Numbered from the stretch's first letter, positions 1-6,706 are shown. The stretch is DNA of 6,706 bases from VMDJ01 sp965659945 (GCA_965659945.1 CBFHYJ010000072.1:1-6706); one strand, 5' to 3'. Notes: generated by a model from the sequence alone, not told the origin. Program-made: numbers and translations.

Positions 1-25
1 GGCAATGCCGACGCCCGACCACTCG

Positions 26-44
26 TTGGTGACAATGTCACCAA
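26..44 (-). promoter_or_regulatory. Perfect inverted repeat just after infC
   Basis: Positions 26-34 and 36-44 are exact reverse complements (TTGGTGACA / TGTCACCAA) around a single central base. In RNA this would fold as a hairpin beginning one base after the infC stop codon on the minus strand. No T-run follows it in the direction of transcription, so it does not look like an intrinsic terminator, which fits continued transcription toward rpmI-rplT. It could be an RNA-processing site or part of a ribosomal-protein (L20) operator in the rpmI leader, as known for this operon in E. coli. That role is inference, because rpmI itself lies outside the window. Confidence 0.5.
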
Positions 45-45
45 A

Positions 46-570
46 TTACTTTTTACGGCCTGGTCCTAAAACCATCACCATTTGGCGCCCTTCCATCATT
101 GGACGCTGTTCAACTTGTGCGATATCCGCCAAGTCGCTTTCCACACGTTCCAAAAGCTCCAAGCCTAAGTCTCGGTGAGCATGCTCACGACCACGGAAAC
201 GCATGGTCACTTTTGCCTTGTTGCCCTCTTCGAGGAACTTGCGCAAGTTTCTCAACTTGATGTTGTAGTCACCAATGTCAGTGCCAGGACGGAATTTAAT
301 TTCCTTAATCTGGACTTGCTTTTGCTTTTTGCGGGCTTCTTGCTTTTGTTTCTTGGCTTCAAAAACAAACTTGCCGTAATCCATTACTCGACATACAGGA
401 GGTTCAGCGTTTGGCACGATCTCAACAAGATCCATTTTCGCGGCATTTGCCGCTGCTTGTGCCTCTTCGATTGAAACGATTCCTACTTGCTCACCGTCTT
501 TGCCAATCAGTCGAACCTCGACTGCAGTAATGGCGTCATTCAGACGATTGCGCTTATCTGCTTTGGCGAT
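46..570 (-). CDS. infC: Translation initiation factor IF-3 (ATC start)
   Basis: IF3 binds the 30S subunit, keeps it apart from 50S and checks the start codon and initiator tRNA. The 174-residue product (E. coli 180) shows the family layout. The N-domain starts at RNRLNDAI and contains VRLIGKDGEQVGIVS and the IF3 signature NAEPPVCRVMDYGKF. A lysine/glutamine-rich helical linker follows, then a C-domain beginning IKEIKFRPGTD with FRGREHAHRDLG and the end EGRQMVMVLGPGRKK. There is no ATG in the conserved N-terminal region. The reading frame extends to a TTG at 609, but the 13 residues added there are not IF3-like and that TTG has no Shine-Dalgarno sequence. I place the start at ATC (570-568), which has GGAGG at 583-579, 8 nt upstream. 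AUU/AUC starts are the known basis of IF3 autorepression, because IF3 rejects them. It lies 89 nt downstream of thrS in the same direction. Confidence 0.95.
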   Translation of the reverse strand: MAKADKRNRLNDAITAVEVRLIGKDGEQVGIVSIEEAQAAANAAKMDLVEIVPNAEPPVCRVMDYGKFVFEAKKQKQEARKKQKQVQIKEIKFRPGTDIGDYNIKLRNLRKFLEEGNKAKVTMRFRGREHAHRDLGLELLERVESDLADIAQVEQRPMMEGRQMVMVLGPGRKK

Positions 571-578
571 AGCCAAGT

Positions 579-583
579 CCTCC
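579..583 (-). promoter_or_regulatory. infC ribosome binding site deciding an ATC start
   Basis: GGAGG on the minus strand is 8 nt from the ATC at 570-568. It is only 2 nt from the in-frame TTG two codons earlier, and it lies downstream of the TTG at 609. Only ATC has workable spacing. The proposed first residue also begins the part that aligns with known IF3 N-termini. Confidence 0.7.
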
Positions 584-612
584 GCATAAATCAAAAAACA
601 AACTGACAACGT

Positions 613-641
613 AAAAGCACCGGCTAAAAAGCCAGTGCTTT
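613..641 (-). terminator. Hairpin with short U-run between thrS and infC (weak terminator or attenuator)
   Basis: On the minus strand, bases 641-630 pair with 625-614 in a 12-bp stem (one G.U pair) closed by a 4-base loop TTTT. The downstream arm runs into TTTT at 616-613, followed by ACG. The stem is strong but the U-run is short and partly inside the stem, so I expect partial termination. The G.U pair becomes C-A on the other strand, which says the structure works in the thrS-to-infC direction. It lies in the 89-nt gap between the two genes and could set how much infC is read from upstream promoters. Confidence 0.6.
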
Positions 642-659
642 CACTGTAAAATCAGCTAC

Positions 660-2570
660 TTAGCTGCGAGAATCAACCTTCTCTTGAAGATGCTCTACAA
701 GGGCGTCTAGTGACAATGTGCCTAGATCCTTGCCGTCTCGGGTACGAACTGCGAGAGCTCGATCTTCGACTTCGCGGTCACCAACTACTAATAAGTAGGG
801 AACCTTCTGCAGCGTGTGCTCGCGGATTTTAAAGCCGATCTTCTCATTTCTCAAGTCCAAATCGACTCTAAAGCCTTTATCTTGCAGGATTTTTGCAGCT
901 TCCTGCGCAAACGGCGCATGCTTGTCGGTAATGTTCATAATCACCGCCTGCGTTGGGTTCAACCACAGCGGCATCGCACCTGCGTGCTGCTCGATCAAAA
1001 TACCGATAAAACGCTCCAAGGAACCCAAAATCGCACGGTGCAACATGACCGGCGTTTTCTTGCTGTTATCTTCCGCGATGTAGTTTGCGCCAAGACGCTC
1101 TGGCATCGAGAAATCCAGCTGAATGGTGCCGCATTGCCACACACGATTCAGACAATCGCGCAAAGAGAATTCAATCTTAGGACCATAAAATGCACCCTCG
1201 CCTGGCTGCAGCTCCCAGTCCAGACCACGCTCATTCAACGCATCTTCGAGCGATTTTTCCGCTTTGTCCCACAAGGCATCATCACCCACGCGCTGCTCAG
1301 GACGCGTTGATAACTTCACCTCGACCTGCTCAAAGCCAAAGTCTTTGTAAACCTCGAACAACAAATCGGTGAACGCCAATACCTCAGATAAAATCTGCGC
1401 TTCGGTACAGAAGATGTGCGCATCGTCTTGCACAAAGTTACGTACACGCATCAATCCGTGCAGCGTGCCCGAAGGCTCATTACGGTGACACGAACCAAAC
1501 TCCGCCAAACGCAAAGGCAGGTCGCGGTAACTCTTCAAACCATGGTTATAAATCTGAATGTGCGCTGGGCAGTTCATCGGCTTGATCGCATAGTCGCGGC
1601 TTTCCGAGTGCGTGGTAAAAATCATGTCGCCGAACTTATCCCAGTGACCTGACTTCTCCCACAAACTGCGATCGATCACCTGTGGGGTATGCACCTCTTG
1701 GTAACCGTGATGACGCAACTTCTCACGAATGTAGTTCTGCACGGTCAGATAAATACTCCAACCTTTGTCATGCCAAAACACCATGCCCGGCGCTTCGTCT
1801 TGCGCATGGAACAGATCCAACGCTTTACCGATCTTACGGTGATCACGCTTTTCCGCTTCTTCCAAGTTATGCAGATACGCTTTTAACTCTTTCTTATCGC
1901 GCCATGCGGTACCGTAAACACGTTGCAGCATTTGGTTATTCGCATCACCGCGCCAATAAGCACCGGCCAGCTTCATCAGCTTAAAGCCTTTCGGCAATTT
2001 ACCGGTCGATGGCAAATGCGGACCGCGACACACATCGAACCACTCCCCTTGGCGGTAGATCGAAATCTCCTCACCTTCCGGAATCGCATCGATGATCTCA
2101 ACCTTATAGTGCTCACCTAAATCCGCAAACACCTTCTTCGCTTCGTCACGCGACAGCACTTCACGCTCGATCGGCAAATCACGACCAACAATCTCGCGCA
2201 TGCGATCTTCGATCTTGCCTAAATCATCCGGGGTGAAAGGCTCATCACGCGCAAAGTCGTAATAAAAACCGTTTTCAATCGCAGGGCCAATGGTCACCTG
2301 CGTGCCGGGATATAACTCTTGTACCGCTTGCGCCATCACGTGCGCCGCATCGTGACGAATTAACTCCAGCGCATCGTCATCCTTACCGGTGACAATCGCC
2401 AAATTCACATCGCCATCAAGCATGGTACTTAGATCAACAACCTTGCCATCAATCTTGCCAGCTAACGCCGCTTTGGCTAAACCGGGACCGATATCCATCG
2501 CCACATCAGCGATAGTGACTGCGTGGTCAAAAGAACGTTGAGATCCATCAGGGAGGGTAATAACAGGCAT
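660..2570 (-). CDS. thrS: Threonyl-tRNA synthetase
   Basis: Class II aminoacyl-tRNA synthetase that charges tRNA-Thr in the cytoplasm and edits mis-acylated Ser-tRNA-Thr. It has 636 residues (E. coli 642). Domain order is an N-terminal TGS domain (about 1-62, starting MPVITLPDGS), then the editing domain with metal-type ligands H73, H77, C181 and H185 (HDAAH and CRGPH). The class II catalytic core follows, with zinc ligands C334 (NCPAH), H385 (DDAH) and H511 (MLHRAILGS) at the same numbers as in E. coli. Motif 2 is FGSCHRNEPSG with R363, and motif 3 is near HRAILGSLERFIG. The C-terminal anticodon-binding domain starts near WLNPTQAVI. No key residue is missing. The ATG at 2570 has GAGGAG 10 nt upstream. 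The gene has its own leader with a tRNA-like stem-loop and a candidate promoter, and lies 99 nt downstream of bioA. Confidence 0.99.
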   Translation of the reverse strand: MPVITLPDGSQRSFDHAVTIADVAMDIGPGLAKAALAGKIDGKVVDLSTMLDGDVNLAIVTGKDDDALELIRHDAAHVMAQAVQELYPGTQVTIGPAIENGFYYDFARDEPFTPDDLGKIEDRMREIVGRDLPIEREVLSRDEAKKVFADLGEHYKVEIIDAIPEGEEISIYRQGEWFDVCRGPHLPSTGKLPKGFKLMKLAGAYWRGDANNQMLQRVYGTAWRDKKELKAYLHNLEEAEKRDHRKIGKALDLFHAQDEAPGMVFWHDKGWSIYLTVQNYIREKLRHHGYQEVHTPQVIDRSLWEKSGHWDKFGDMIFTTHSESRDYAIKPMNCPAHIQIYNHGLKSYRDLPLRLAEFGSCHRNEPSGTLHGLMRVRNFVQDDAHIFCTEAQILSEVLAFTDLLFEVYKDFGFEQVEVKLSTRPEQRVGDDALWDKAEKSLEDALNERGLDWELQPGEGAFYGPKIEFSLRDCLNRVWQCGTIQLDFSMPERLGANYIAEDNSKKTPVMLHRAILGSLERFIGILIEQHAGAMPLWLNPTQAVIMNITDKHAPFAQEAAKILQDKGFRVDLDLRNEKIGFKIREHTLQKVPYLLVVGDREVEDRALAVRTRDGKDLGTLSLDALVEHLQEKVDSRS

Positions 2571-2580
2571 CTGCGTGTGT

Positions 2581-2586
2581 CTCCTC
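2581..2586 (-). promoter_or_regulatory. thrS ribosome binding site
   Basis: GAGGAG on the minus strand, 10 nt before the thrS ATG. It begins only 4 nt after the foot of the tRNA-Thr-like stem-loop, so a protein bound to that stem would block 30S loading. Confidence 0.75.
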
Positions 2587-2590
2587 AGTG

Positions 2591-2611
2591 GTGACCCCTA
2601 CCAAAGGTCAC
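2591..2611 (-). promoter_or_regulatory. tRNA-Thr anticodon-arm mimic in the thrS leader (translational operator)
   Basis: On the minus strand GTGACCT (2611-2605) pairs with GGGTCAC (2597-2591), giving 7 bp with a closing U.G, around a 7-base loop UUGGUAG (2604-2598). In tRNA numbering the loop places U at 33, the threonine anticodon GGU at 34-36 and A at 37. From memory the E. coli tRNA-Thr(GGU) loop is UUGGUAA, so only the last base differs. In E. coli, ThrRS represses its own mRNA by binding a leader stem-loop that imitates the tRNA-Thr anticodon arm next to the Shine-Dalgarno sequence. The same position here supports the same control. The fold is read directly; binding is inferred. Confidence 0.8.
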
Positions 2612-2622
2612 GTGAAACGCAA

Positions 2623-2643
2623 AACATCGAACAGGTCGACGTC
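2623..2643 (-). promoter_or_regulatory. Second leader stem-loop upstream of the tRNA-Thr mimic
   Basis: On the minus strand GACGTCGA (2643-2636) pairs with TCGATGTT (2630-2623), giving 8 bp including two G.U pairs, around a 5-base loop CCUGU. It is 11 nt upstream of the anticodon-like arm. E. coli thrS has a second structured operator domain upstream, separated by a single-stranded stretch, so the order matches. The loop contains UGU, another threonine anticodon, but not at the register a true anticodon would have, so I give that little weight. Confidence 0.5.
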
Positions 2644-2657
2644 AATGAAAGCCAAAT

Positions 2658-2663
2658 ATTATA
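2658..2663 (-). promoter_or_regulatory. Candidate -10 box of a thrS promoter
   Basis: A perfect TATAAT on the minus strand sits 7 to 12 nt after the bioA stop codon. A start about 7 nt downstream would give a leader of roughly 80 nt that just includes both stem-loops. The -35 region falls inside the end of bioA and is poor (TTCCGC at 17-bp spacing), so the promoter may be weak or need help. Confidence 0.5.
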
Positions 2664-2669
2664 AAGGAG

Positions 2670-3977
2670 CTACGCCGACAGCGGAACCGCCACACCGTCT
2701 TTAATCTGCAAATTCGCCACCACATCGACAAGCGCATCGGTTAGCTGCGCCAAGTCACCTGACGACATCACAAACGGCGGCATCAAATACACCAACTTAC
2801 CAAAAGGTCGCACCCACACCCCGCGCTCCACAAACATCGGTTGCACCGATGACATATCCACCGGATGGGTAAGCTCGACCACACCGATCGCTCCAAGTAC
2901 GCGCACCTCAGATACATGTGCAAACTTCTTGGCTCGCGCCAAGCCCTTAAGCAAGCCCTGCTCGATTTGCACCACTTGCTGCTGCCAATCATTTGCGCGC
3001 AATAGATCAATGCTCGCCTTGGCAATCGCACACGCCAACGGATTACCCATAAACGTCGGGCCATGCATAAACACACCAGGCTCACCGCGCGCAATGTCAT
3101 TGGCAATAGCATCGGTCGTCAGCACCGCCGCTAAGCTTAAGTATCCACCGGTCAGCGCTTTACCCACACATAAAATATCGGGGGTGATATCGGCATGCTC
3201 AACCGCAAACCACTTACCACTGCGACCAAAACCAGTTGCGATCTCATCGGCAATCAGCAACACGCCATGCTCATCACATAAGCGTCGAGCCGCTTGCAGA
3301 TACTCTGGCGCATAAAAGCGCATGCCACCGGCACCTTGCACAATCGGTTCAAGAATCATTGCTGCCAGTTGATCACCCTGCTCGGCAAATACCTGCTGCA
3401 ACTGCATCAGATGTTGCTCGGTGCAATGCTCGCCAAACGCAGGCTCAGGTTGTTCGATAAACACCTGCTTAGGCAACACATCCTTAAATAAGATATGCAT
3501 CCCAGTGATCGGATCACACACTGACATCGCATCGAGGGTGTCACCGTGATAACCACCACGCGGACTTAAAAATAGATGCCGCTGTGACTGGCCTCGGGCA
3601 ATCTGGGTTTGTAGTGTCATCTTCATCGCCGCCTCAATAGCAACCGAGCCCGAATCGACAAAGAACACCTTTTGCAGATCCCAGGGGCTAAGCTCAACCA
3701 AGGTCTCAGCCAACGCCACCGCTGCCGGATGGGTTAAGCCACCAAACATCACATGCGACATCTTATCTAGCTGTTGCATCGCCGCTTCGTTGAGCACCGG
3801 ATGGTTATAGCCATGTACCGCACACCACCACGACGACATGCCGTCAATCAGCTCACGTCCATCTTCGAGTTTTAAGCGAACGCCCTCAGCGGCCACCACC
3901 GGATAAATCGGCGACGGCGAGTCTACCGCGCTATACGGGTGCCAAATATACTGTCGATCTCGGTCAACTAAATTCAA
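2670..3977 (-). CDS. bioA: Adenosylmethionine-8-amino-7-oxononanoate aminotransferase (DAPA synthase)
   Basis: PLP-dependent fold-type I aminotransferase. It converts KAPA to 7,8-diaminopelargonate in biotin synthesis, with S-adenosylmethionine as amino donor. The 435 residues match the family. Near the N-terminus are IWHPY and the paired tryptophans MSSWW (50-51). Further on are GGYHGD with Y143 and H144, PIVQGAGGMR, the PLP-ring aspartate D244 in ADEIATGFGR, and the Schiff-base lysine K273 in GKALTGG. MHGPTFMGNPLAC and substrate-site R390 (VWVRPFGK) follow. These sit one residue before their E. coli counterparts. The start is TTG at 3977: the frame has a stop at 3995-3993 and no ATG or GTG lies between it and the conserved region. 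The Shine-Dalgarno sequence is poor, so low expression is likely. No other bio gene is in the window. It is divergent from the kinase gene, with 81 nt between starts. Confidence 0.97.
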   Translation of the reverse strand: MNLVDRDRQYIWHPYSAVDSPSPIYPVVAAEGVRLKLEDGRELIDGMSSWWCAVHGYNHPVLNEAAMQQLDKMSHVMFGGLTHPAAVALAETLVELSPWDLQKVFFVDSGSVAIEAAMKMTLQTQIARGQSQRHLFLSPRGGYHGDTLDAMSVCDPITGMHILFKDVLPKQVFIEQPEPAFGEHCTEQHLMQLQQVFAEQGDQLAAMILEPIVQGAGGMRFYAPEYLQAARRLCDEHGVLLIADEIATGFGRSGKWFAVEHADITPDILCVGKALTGGYLSLAAVLTTDAIANDIARGEPGVFMHGPTFMGNPLACAIAKASIDLLRANDWQQQVVQIEQGLLKGLARAKKFAHVSEVRVLGAIGVVELTHPVDMSSVQPMFVERGVWVRPFGKLVYLMPPFVMSSGDLAQLTDALVDVVANLQIKDGVAVPLSA

Positions 3978-4045
3978 AAACGGCTCGCTCGGTTATTGCA
4001 TTGGAAACTGACAAATGTCGTAATTCAGCATAAGATGGTGAAGAC

Positions 4046-4052
4046 AAGGAAG
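4046..4052 (+). promoter_or_regulatory. Ribosome binding site of the kinase gene
   Basis: AAGGAAG lies 6 nt before the ATG at 4059 and decides that start. The frame could extend up to a TTG at 3996 or an ATG at 4035, but those would put unneeded polar residues before the membrane segment and have no comparable ribosome site. I found no convincing promoter in the 81-nt gap between bioA and this gene. Confidence 0.65.
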
Positions 4053-4058
4053 TACGCT

Positions 4059-4370
4059 ATGTCTATTTTTACACGACTCAATCTATTTATCGCCCTCGCG
4101 ATTACTTCAGTAAGTATATTTGTTGTGTTTGTTGGTCAACTCTTAAATGCGCAAGACAAACTCACCCTTGAATATCAGGAGGTTGCGCGACAAGAGAACA
4201 CTCTTAACCGCCTACAAAGTAACATCCTCGAAGAACGTGTCGCTATACAGACTTTTCGTAAAACATACGATGATTCAGCCTTAGGTGAGCTAAAGCGCCG
4301 AGAAAAAACCGTTCGAGAACAATTGACGTTAGCACGTAAGCTAAACGCAGCACCTCCTATAACCTTGTAA
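4059..4370 (+). CDS. N-terminal fragment of the sensor kinase (membrane anchor and sensor helix)
   Basis: If translated alone this makes 103 residues. A short polar start (MSIFTRLN) is followed by one hydrophobic segment, about residues 8-26 (LFIALAITSVSIFVVFVG). The rest is a charged, coiled-coil-like stretch rich in E, R, Q and L ending KLNAAPPITL. That is the usual start of a membrane sensor with a helical periplasmic domain. It lacks any catalytic part and would be a single-pass membrane peptide without kinase function. Confidence 0.5.
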   Translation: MSIFTRLNLFIALAITSVSIFVVFVGQLLNAQDKLTLEYQEVARQENTLNRLQSNILEERVAIQTFRKTYDDSALGELKRREKTVREQLTLARKLNAAPPITL

Positions 4371-4460
4371 GAGTTCGATAGGCTTGAACGTGAGTATGAC
4401 AAAGCACGTAAAGGTTATATTAAAGAGATCAATCAGTTACAAACTGCTGCACAAGAGGGA

Positions 4461-5853
<1,393 letters not shown>

Positions 5854-5861
<8 letters not shown>

Positions 5862-6225
5862 CATCTTATTGATTGACGATGACAGAAACGTCAACCTCGC
5901 CCTGGGCATCATTTTGAGAGGCGCAGGCCACGAAGTGGTTTCGCTGCTTGATGGCTCGAAAGTGCTCAGCCAGATGCAAGATATTGATCTGGTGATTACC
6001 GATGTGATCATGCCCAATGTGGATGGCATTGAGGTACTCAACGCGATGAAAAAAGAACACCCGAGTATTCCGGTCATTGTGATCTCAGGTGGCGGTCGCA
6101 TCAGCGCTGACATGTACCTCAGTTCTGCCAAAGCAATAGGCGCCAAAGAAGTGCTGCATAAACCGATCGACACTGATGCGCTAATTAAAGTGGTTGATCA
6201 CGTGCTCAGTAAAGCCAAGGCATAA
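5854..6225 (+). CDS. Single-domain response regulator (CheY-like receiver)
   Basis: The 123-residue protein is one complete receiver domain and nothing else. It has the first strand ANILLIDDD with acidic D8 and D9, phospho-acceptor D50 in LVITDVIMPNVDG, the switch residue S78 in VIVISGGG, and conserved K103 in LHKPID. With no DNA-binding or enzyme domain it must act by protein contact, as CheY, DivK or Spo0F do, or as a phosphorelay step. It starts within the kinase gene: ATGGCTAA shares 8 nt with the kinase stop, so the two are translationally coupled and almost certainly a kinase-regulator pair. The frame is clean. The stop codon runs into the A-rich arm of a terminator. The target is unknown. 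Confidence 0.95.
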
Positions 6226-6258
6226 AAAAACGCCAAGGCGAATCACCTTGGCGTTTTT
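6224..6258. terminator. Bidirectional intrinsic terminator between the response regulator and tRNA-Val
   Basis: CGCCAAGG (6231-6238) pairs with CCTTGGCG (6246-6253) around a 7-base loop. On the plus strand the stem is followed by TTTTT, ending the kinase-regulator transcript. On the minus strand it is followed by seven T (complement of 6230-6224), ending the tRNA-Val transcript. One structure serves two convergent units, and its A-run overlaps the regulator's stop codon. Confidence 0.92.
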
Positions 6259-6264
6259 GACATT

Positions 6265-6341
6265 TGGTAGGAACGACCAGATTTGAACTGGTGACCTCCA
6301 CGATGTCAACGTGGCGCTCTAACCAACTGAGCTACGCTCCT
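6265..6341 (-). tRNA. tRNA-Val (anticodon GAC), CCA encoded
   Basis: The 77-nt minus-strand gene folds as a complete cloverleaf. The acceptor stem is AGGAGCG with CGTTCCT (one G.U). The D arm is GCTC/GAGC and the anticodon stem CCACG/CGTGG, with loop TTGACAT giving anticodon GAC (6307-6305). The variable loop is AGGTC, and the T arm ACCAG/CTGGT has loop TTCAAAT. Discriminator A73 and anticodon A35-C36 are valine identity features. The CCA end is encoded at 6267-6265. It reads valine codons GUC and GUU. Its own promoter lies upstream and a terminator downstream. Confidence 0.97.
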
Positions 6342-6353
6342 AAAGAGGCGGCG

Positions 6354-6381
6354 ATTATACGGGGCACAAGCCAAGCGTCAA
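6354..6381 (-). promoter_or_regulatory. Sigma70-type promoter of tRNA-Val
   Basis: On the minus strand TTGACG (6381-6376), a 16-bp spacer and a perfect TATAAT (6359-6354) precede the tRNA by 12 nt. The bases after the -10 box are CGCCGCC, a GC-rich discriminator typical of stable-RNA promoters that are shut down by ppGpp. Stringent control is inferred from that sequence alone. Confidence 0.85.
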
Positions 6382-6419
6382 CTTGATTACCGCCACAGAG
6401 CGATCAATTTATCTGTGTC

Positions 6420-6635
6420 TTAGTGTAGGTCGAAGGCTTTAATTTGACCGGCAAGCATTTCCATCGATTGACCGATCTCGCTATACGACAATTCACCCTG
6501 CTCGCGCAAAATTGCAGCCAGCATCAGCATTACCGACATACCACTGCGCAGATCAATCTTGTCACCATCGACCTGGTGTAAATAGTCGATGAGTTGCGAC
6601 TGTAAAAACTCGTTTTCGAATACGTCAGCTTTCAT
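6420..6635 (-). CDS. Small protein of unknown function (71 residues)
   Basis: I do not recognise this protein. It starts at ATG 6635, ends with TAA and reads as one plausible soluble, mostly helical protein: acidic N-terminal part (MKADVFENEF), a helix-like stretch (SQLIDYLHQVDGDKIDL), a methionine- and alanine-rich hydrophobic helix (MSVMLMLAAILREQG) and an amphipathic C-terminal helix (IGQSMEMLAGQIKAF). It has no cysteines, signal peptide or clear membrane span. The ribosome site is weak: nothing close to GGAGG lies within 15 nt of the ATG. A promoter-like sequence upstream and the biased, protein-like composition favour a real gene. There is no terminator between it and tRNA-Val, so its transcript may read into the tRNA. 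Confidence 0.65.
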   Translation of the reverse strand: MKADVFENEFLQSQLIDYLHQVDGDKIDLRSGMSVMLMLAAILREQGELSYSEIGQSMEMLAGQIKAFDLH

Positions 6636-6666
6636 GGCAGTGATGTCAAAGAAATGTTGGGTAAAT

Positions 6667-6694
6667 TTAGTCTATAAAAAAATAAAGTCAATAA
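6667..6694 (-). promoter_or_regulatory. Candidate promoter of the 71-residue gene
   Basis: On the minus strand TTGACT, a 16-bp T-rich spacer and TAAATT (4 of 6 matches to TATAAT) lie about 30 nt before the ATG, in the AT-rich DNA at the window's right end. The -35 is good and the -10 imperfect. Confidence 0.4.
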
Positions 6695-6706
6695 AAACAA
6701 TGTCTT

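Noticed and set aside
571..609. TTG-initiated N-terminal extension of infC (MSVCFLIYAEDLA)
   Set aside because: It has no ribosome site, does not resemble IF3, and starts in the sequence right after the hairpin. The GGAGG inside it fits the ATC start at 570 better.
814..2120. Plus-strand open frames across thrS
   Set aside because: They overlap a fully conserved essential gene on the other strand and translate to non-protein-like sequence, so they are antisense shadows.
2783..3491. Other-frame open frames within bioA
   Set aside because: They lie within a gene whose conserved motifs explain the DNA; no ribosome sites or recognisable domains.
3996..4058. Longer kinase N-terminus from TTG 3996 or ATG 4035
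   Set aside because: AAGGAAG 6 nt before ATG 4059 is much the best ribosome site, and a start there places the membrane segment right at the N-terminus.
3978..4058. Sigma70 promoters for the divergent bioA and kinase genes
   Set aside because: The best candidates (for example TTGCAT with CGTAAT at 17 bp on the plus strand) match too poorly to report as features.
4368..4370. Stop codon recoded as selenocysteine or pyrrolysine
   Set aside because: Those use TGA and TAG; this is TAA, and no matching structure or motif is apparent.
6394..6417. CACAGA / TCTGTG inverted repeat as terminator of the 71-residue gene
   Set aside because: The stem is only 6 bp with a 12-base loop and has no T-run after it on the minus strand.

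Overview
The window looks like chromosomal DNA from a gammaproteobacterium. The reasons are a thrS-infC gene pair in the Escherichia coli order, ThrRS zinc ligands at the same residue numbers as in E. coli, a closely E. coli-like BioA, and a tRNA-Val gene with encoded CCA. I cannot name the genus. I see no phage, insertion sequence, CRISPR array or transfer signature; this is compact core-type DNA with one interesting two-component locus.

Layout. On the minus strand, reading right to left from 3977 to 1: bioA (biotin synthesis, TTG start), then thrS (threonyl-tRNA synthetase) with its own leader and candidate promoter, then infC (translation initiation factor IF3). The left edge falls in the spacer where rpmI-rplT would be expected to follow. 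The thrS leader is the best regulatory structure here. It holds two stem-loops just ahead of the Shine-Dalgarno sequence, and the proximal one is a close copy of a tRNA-Thr(GGU) anticodon arm. This is what would be expected if ThrRS represses its own translation as in E. coli. infC has no ATG in the conserved region; its best start is an ATC with a well-placed GGAGG, matching the rare AUU/AUC start known for IF3 autocontrol. A 12-bp hairpin with a short U-run lies between thrS and infC.

On the plus strand, divergent from bioA, is a two-component pair. The sensor histidine kinase reading frame runs from 4059 to 5861 but is interrupted by a single in-frame TAA at 4368-4370, with clean same-frame coding on both sides. 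It is therefore either a nonsense-mutated pseudogene, a read-through or split gene, or a sequencing error. The kinase also carries a perfect (GCT)13 microsatellite, encoding 13 alanines, in what appears to be the HAMP connector. It overlaps by 8 nt a 123-residue single-domain response regulator with no output domain.

Right end. A bidirectional intrinsic terminator separates the response regulator from a minus-strand tRNA-Val(GAC), which has a strong sigma70-type promoter with a GC-rich discriminator. Upstream of the tRNA, on the same strand, is an unrecognised 71-codon small gene preceded by an AT-rich promoter-like region reaching the right edge.
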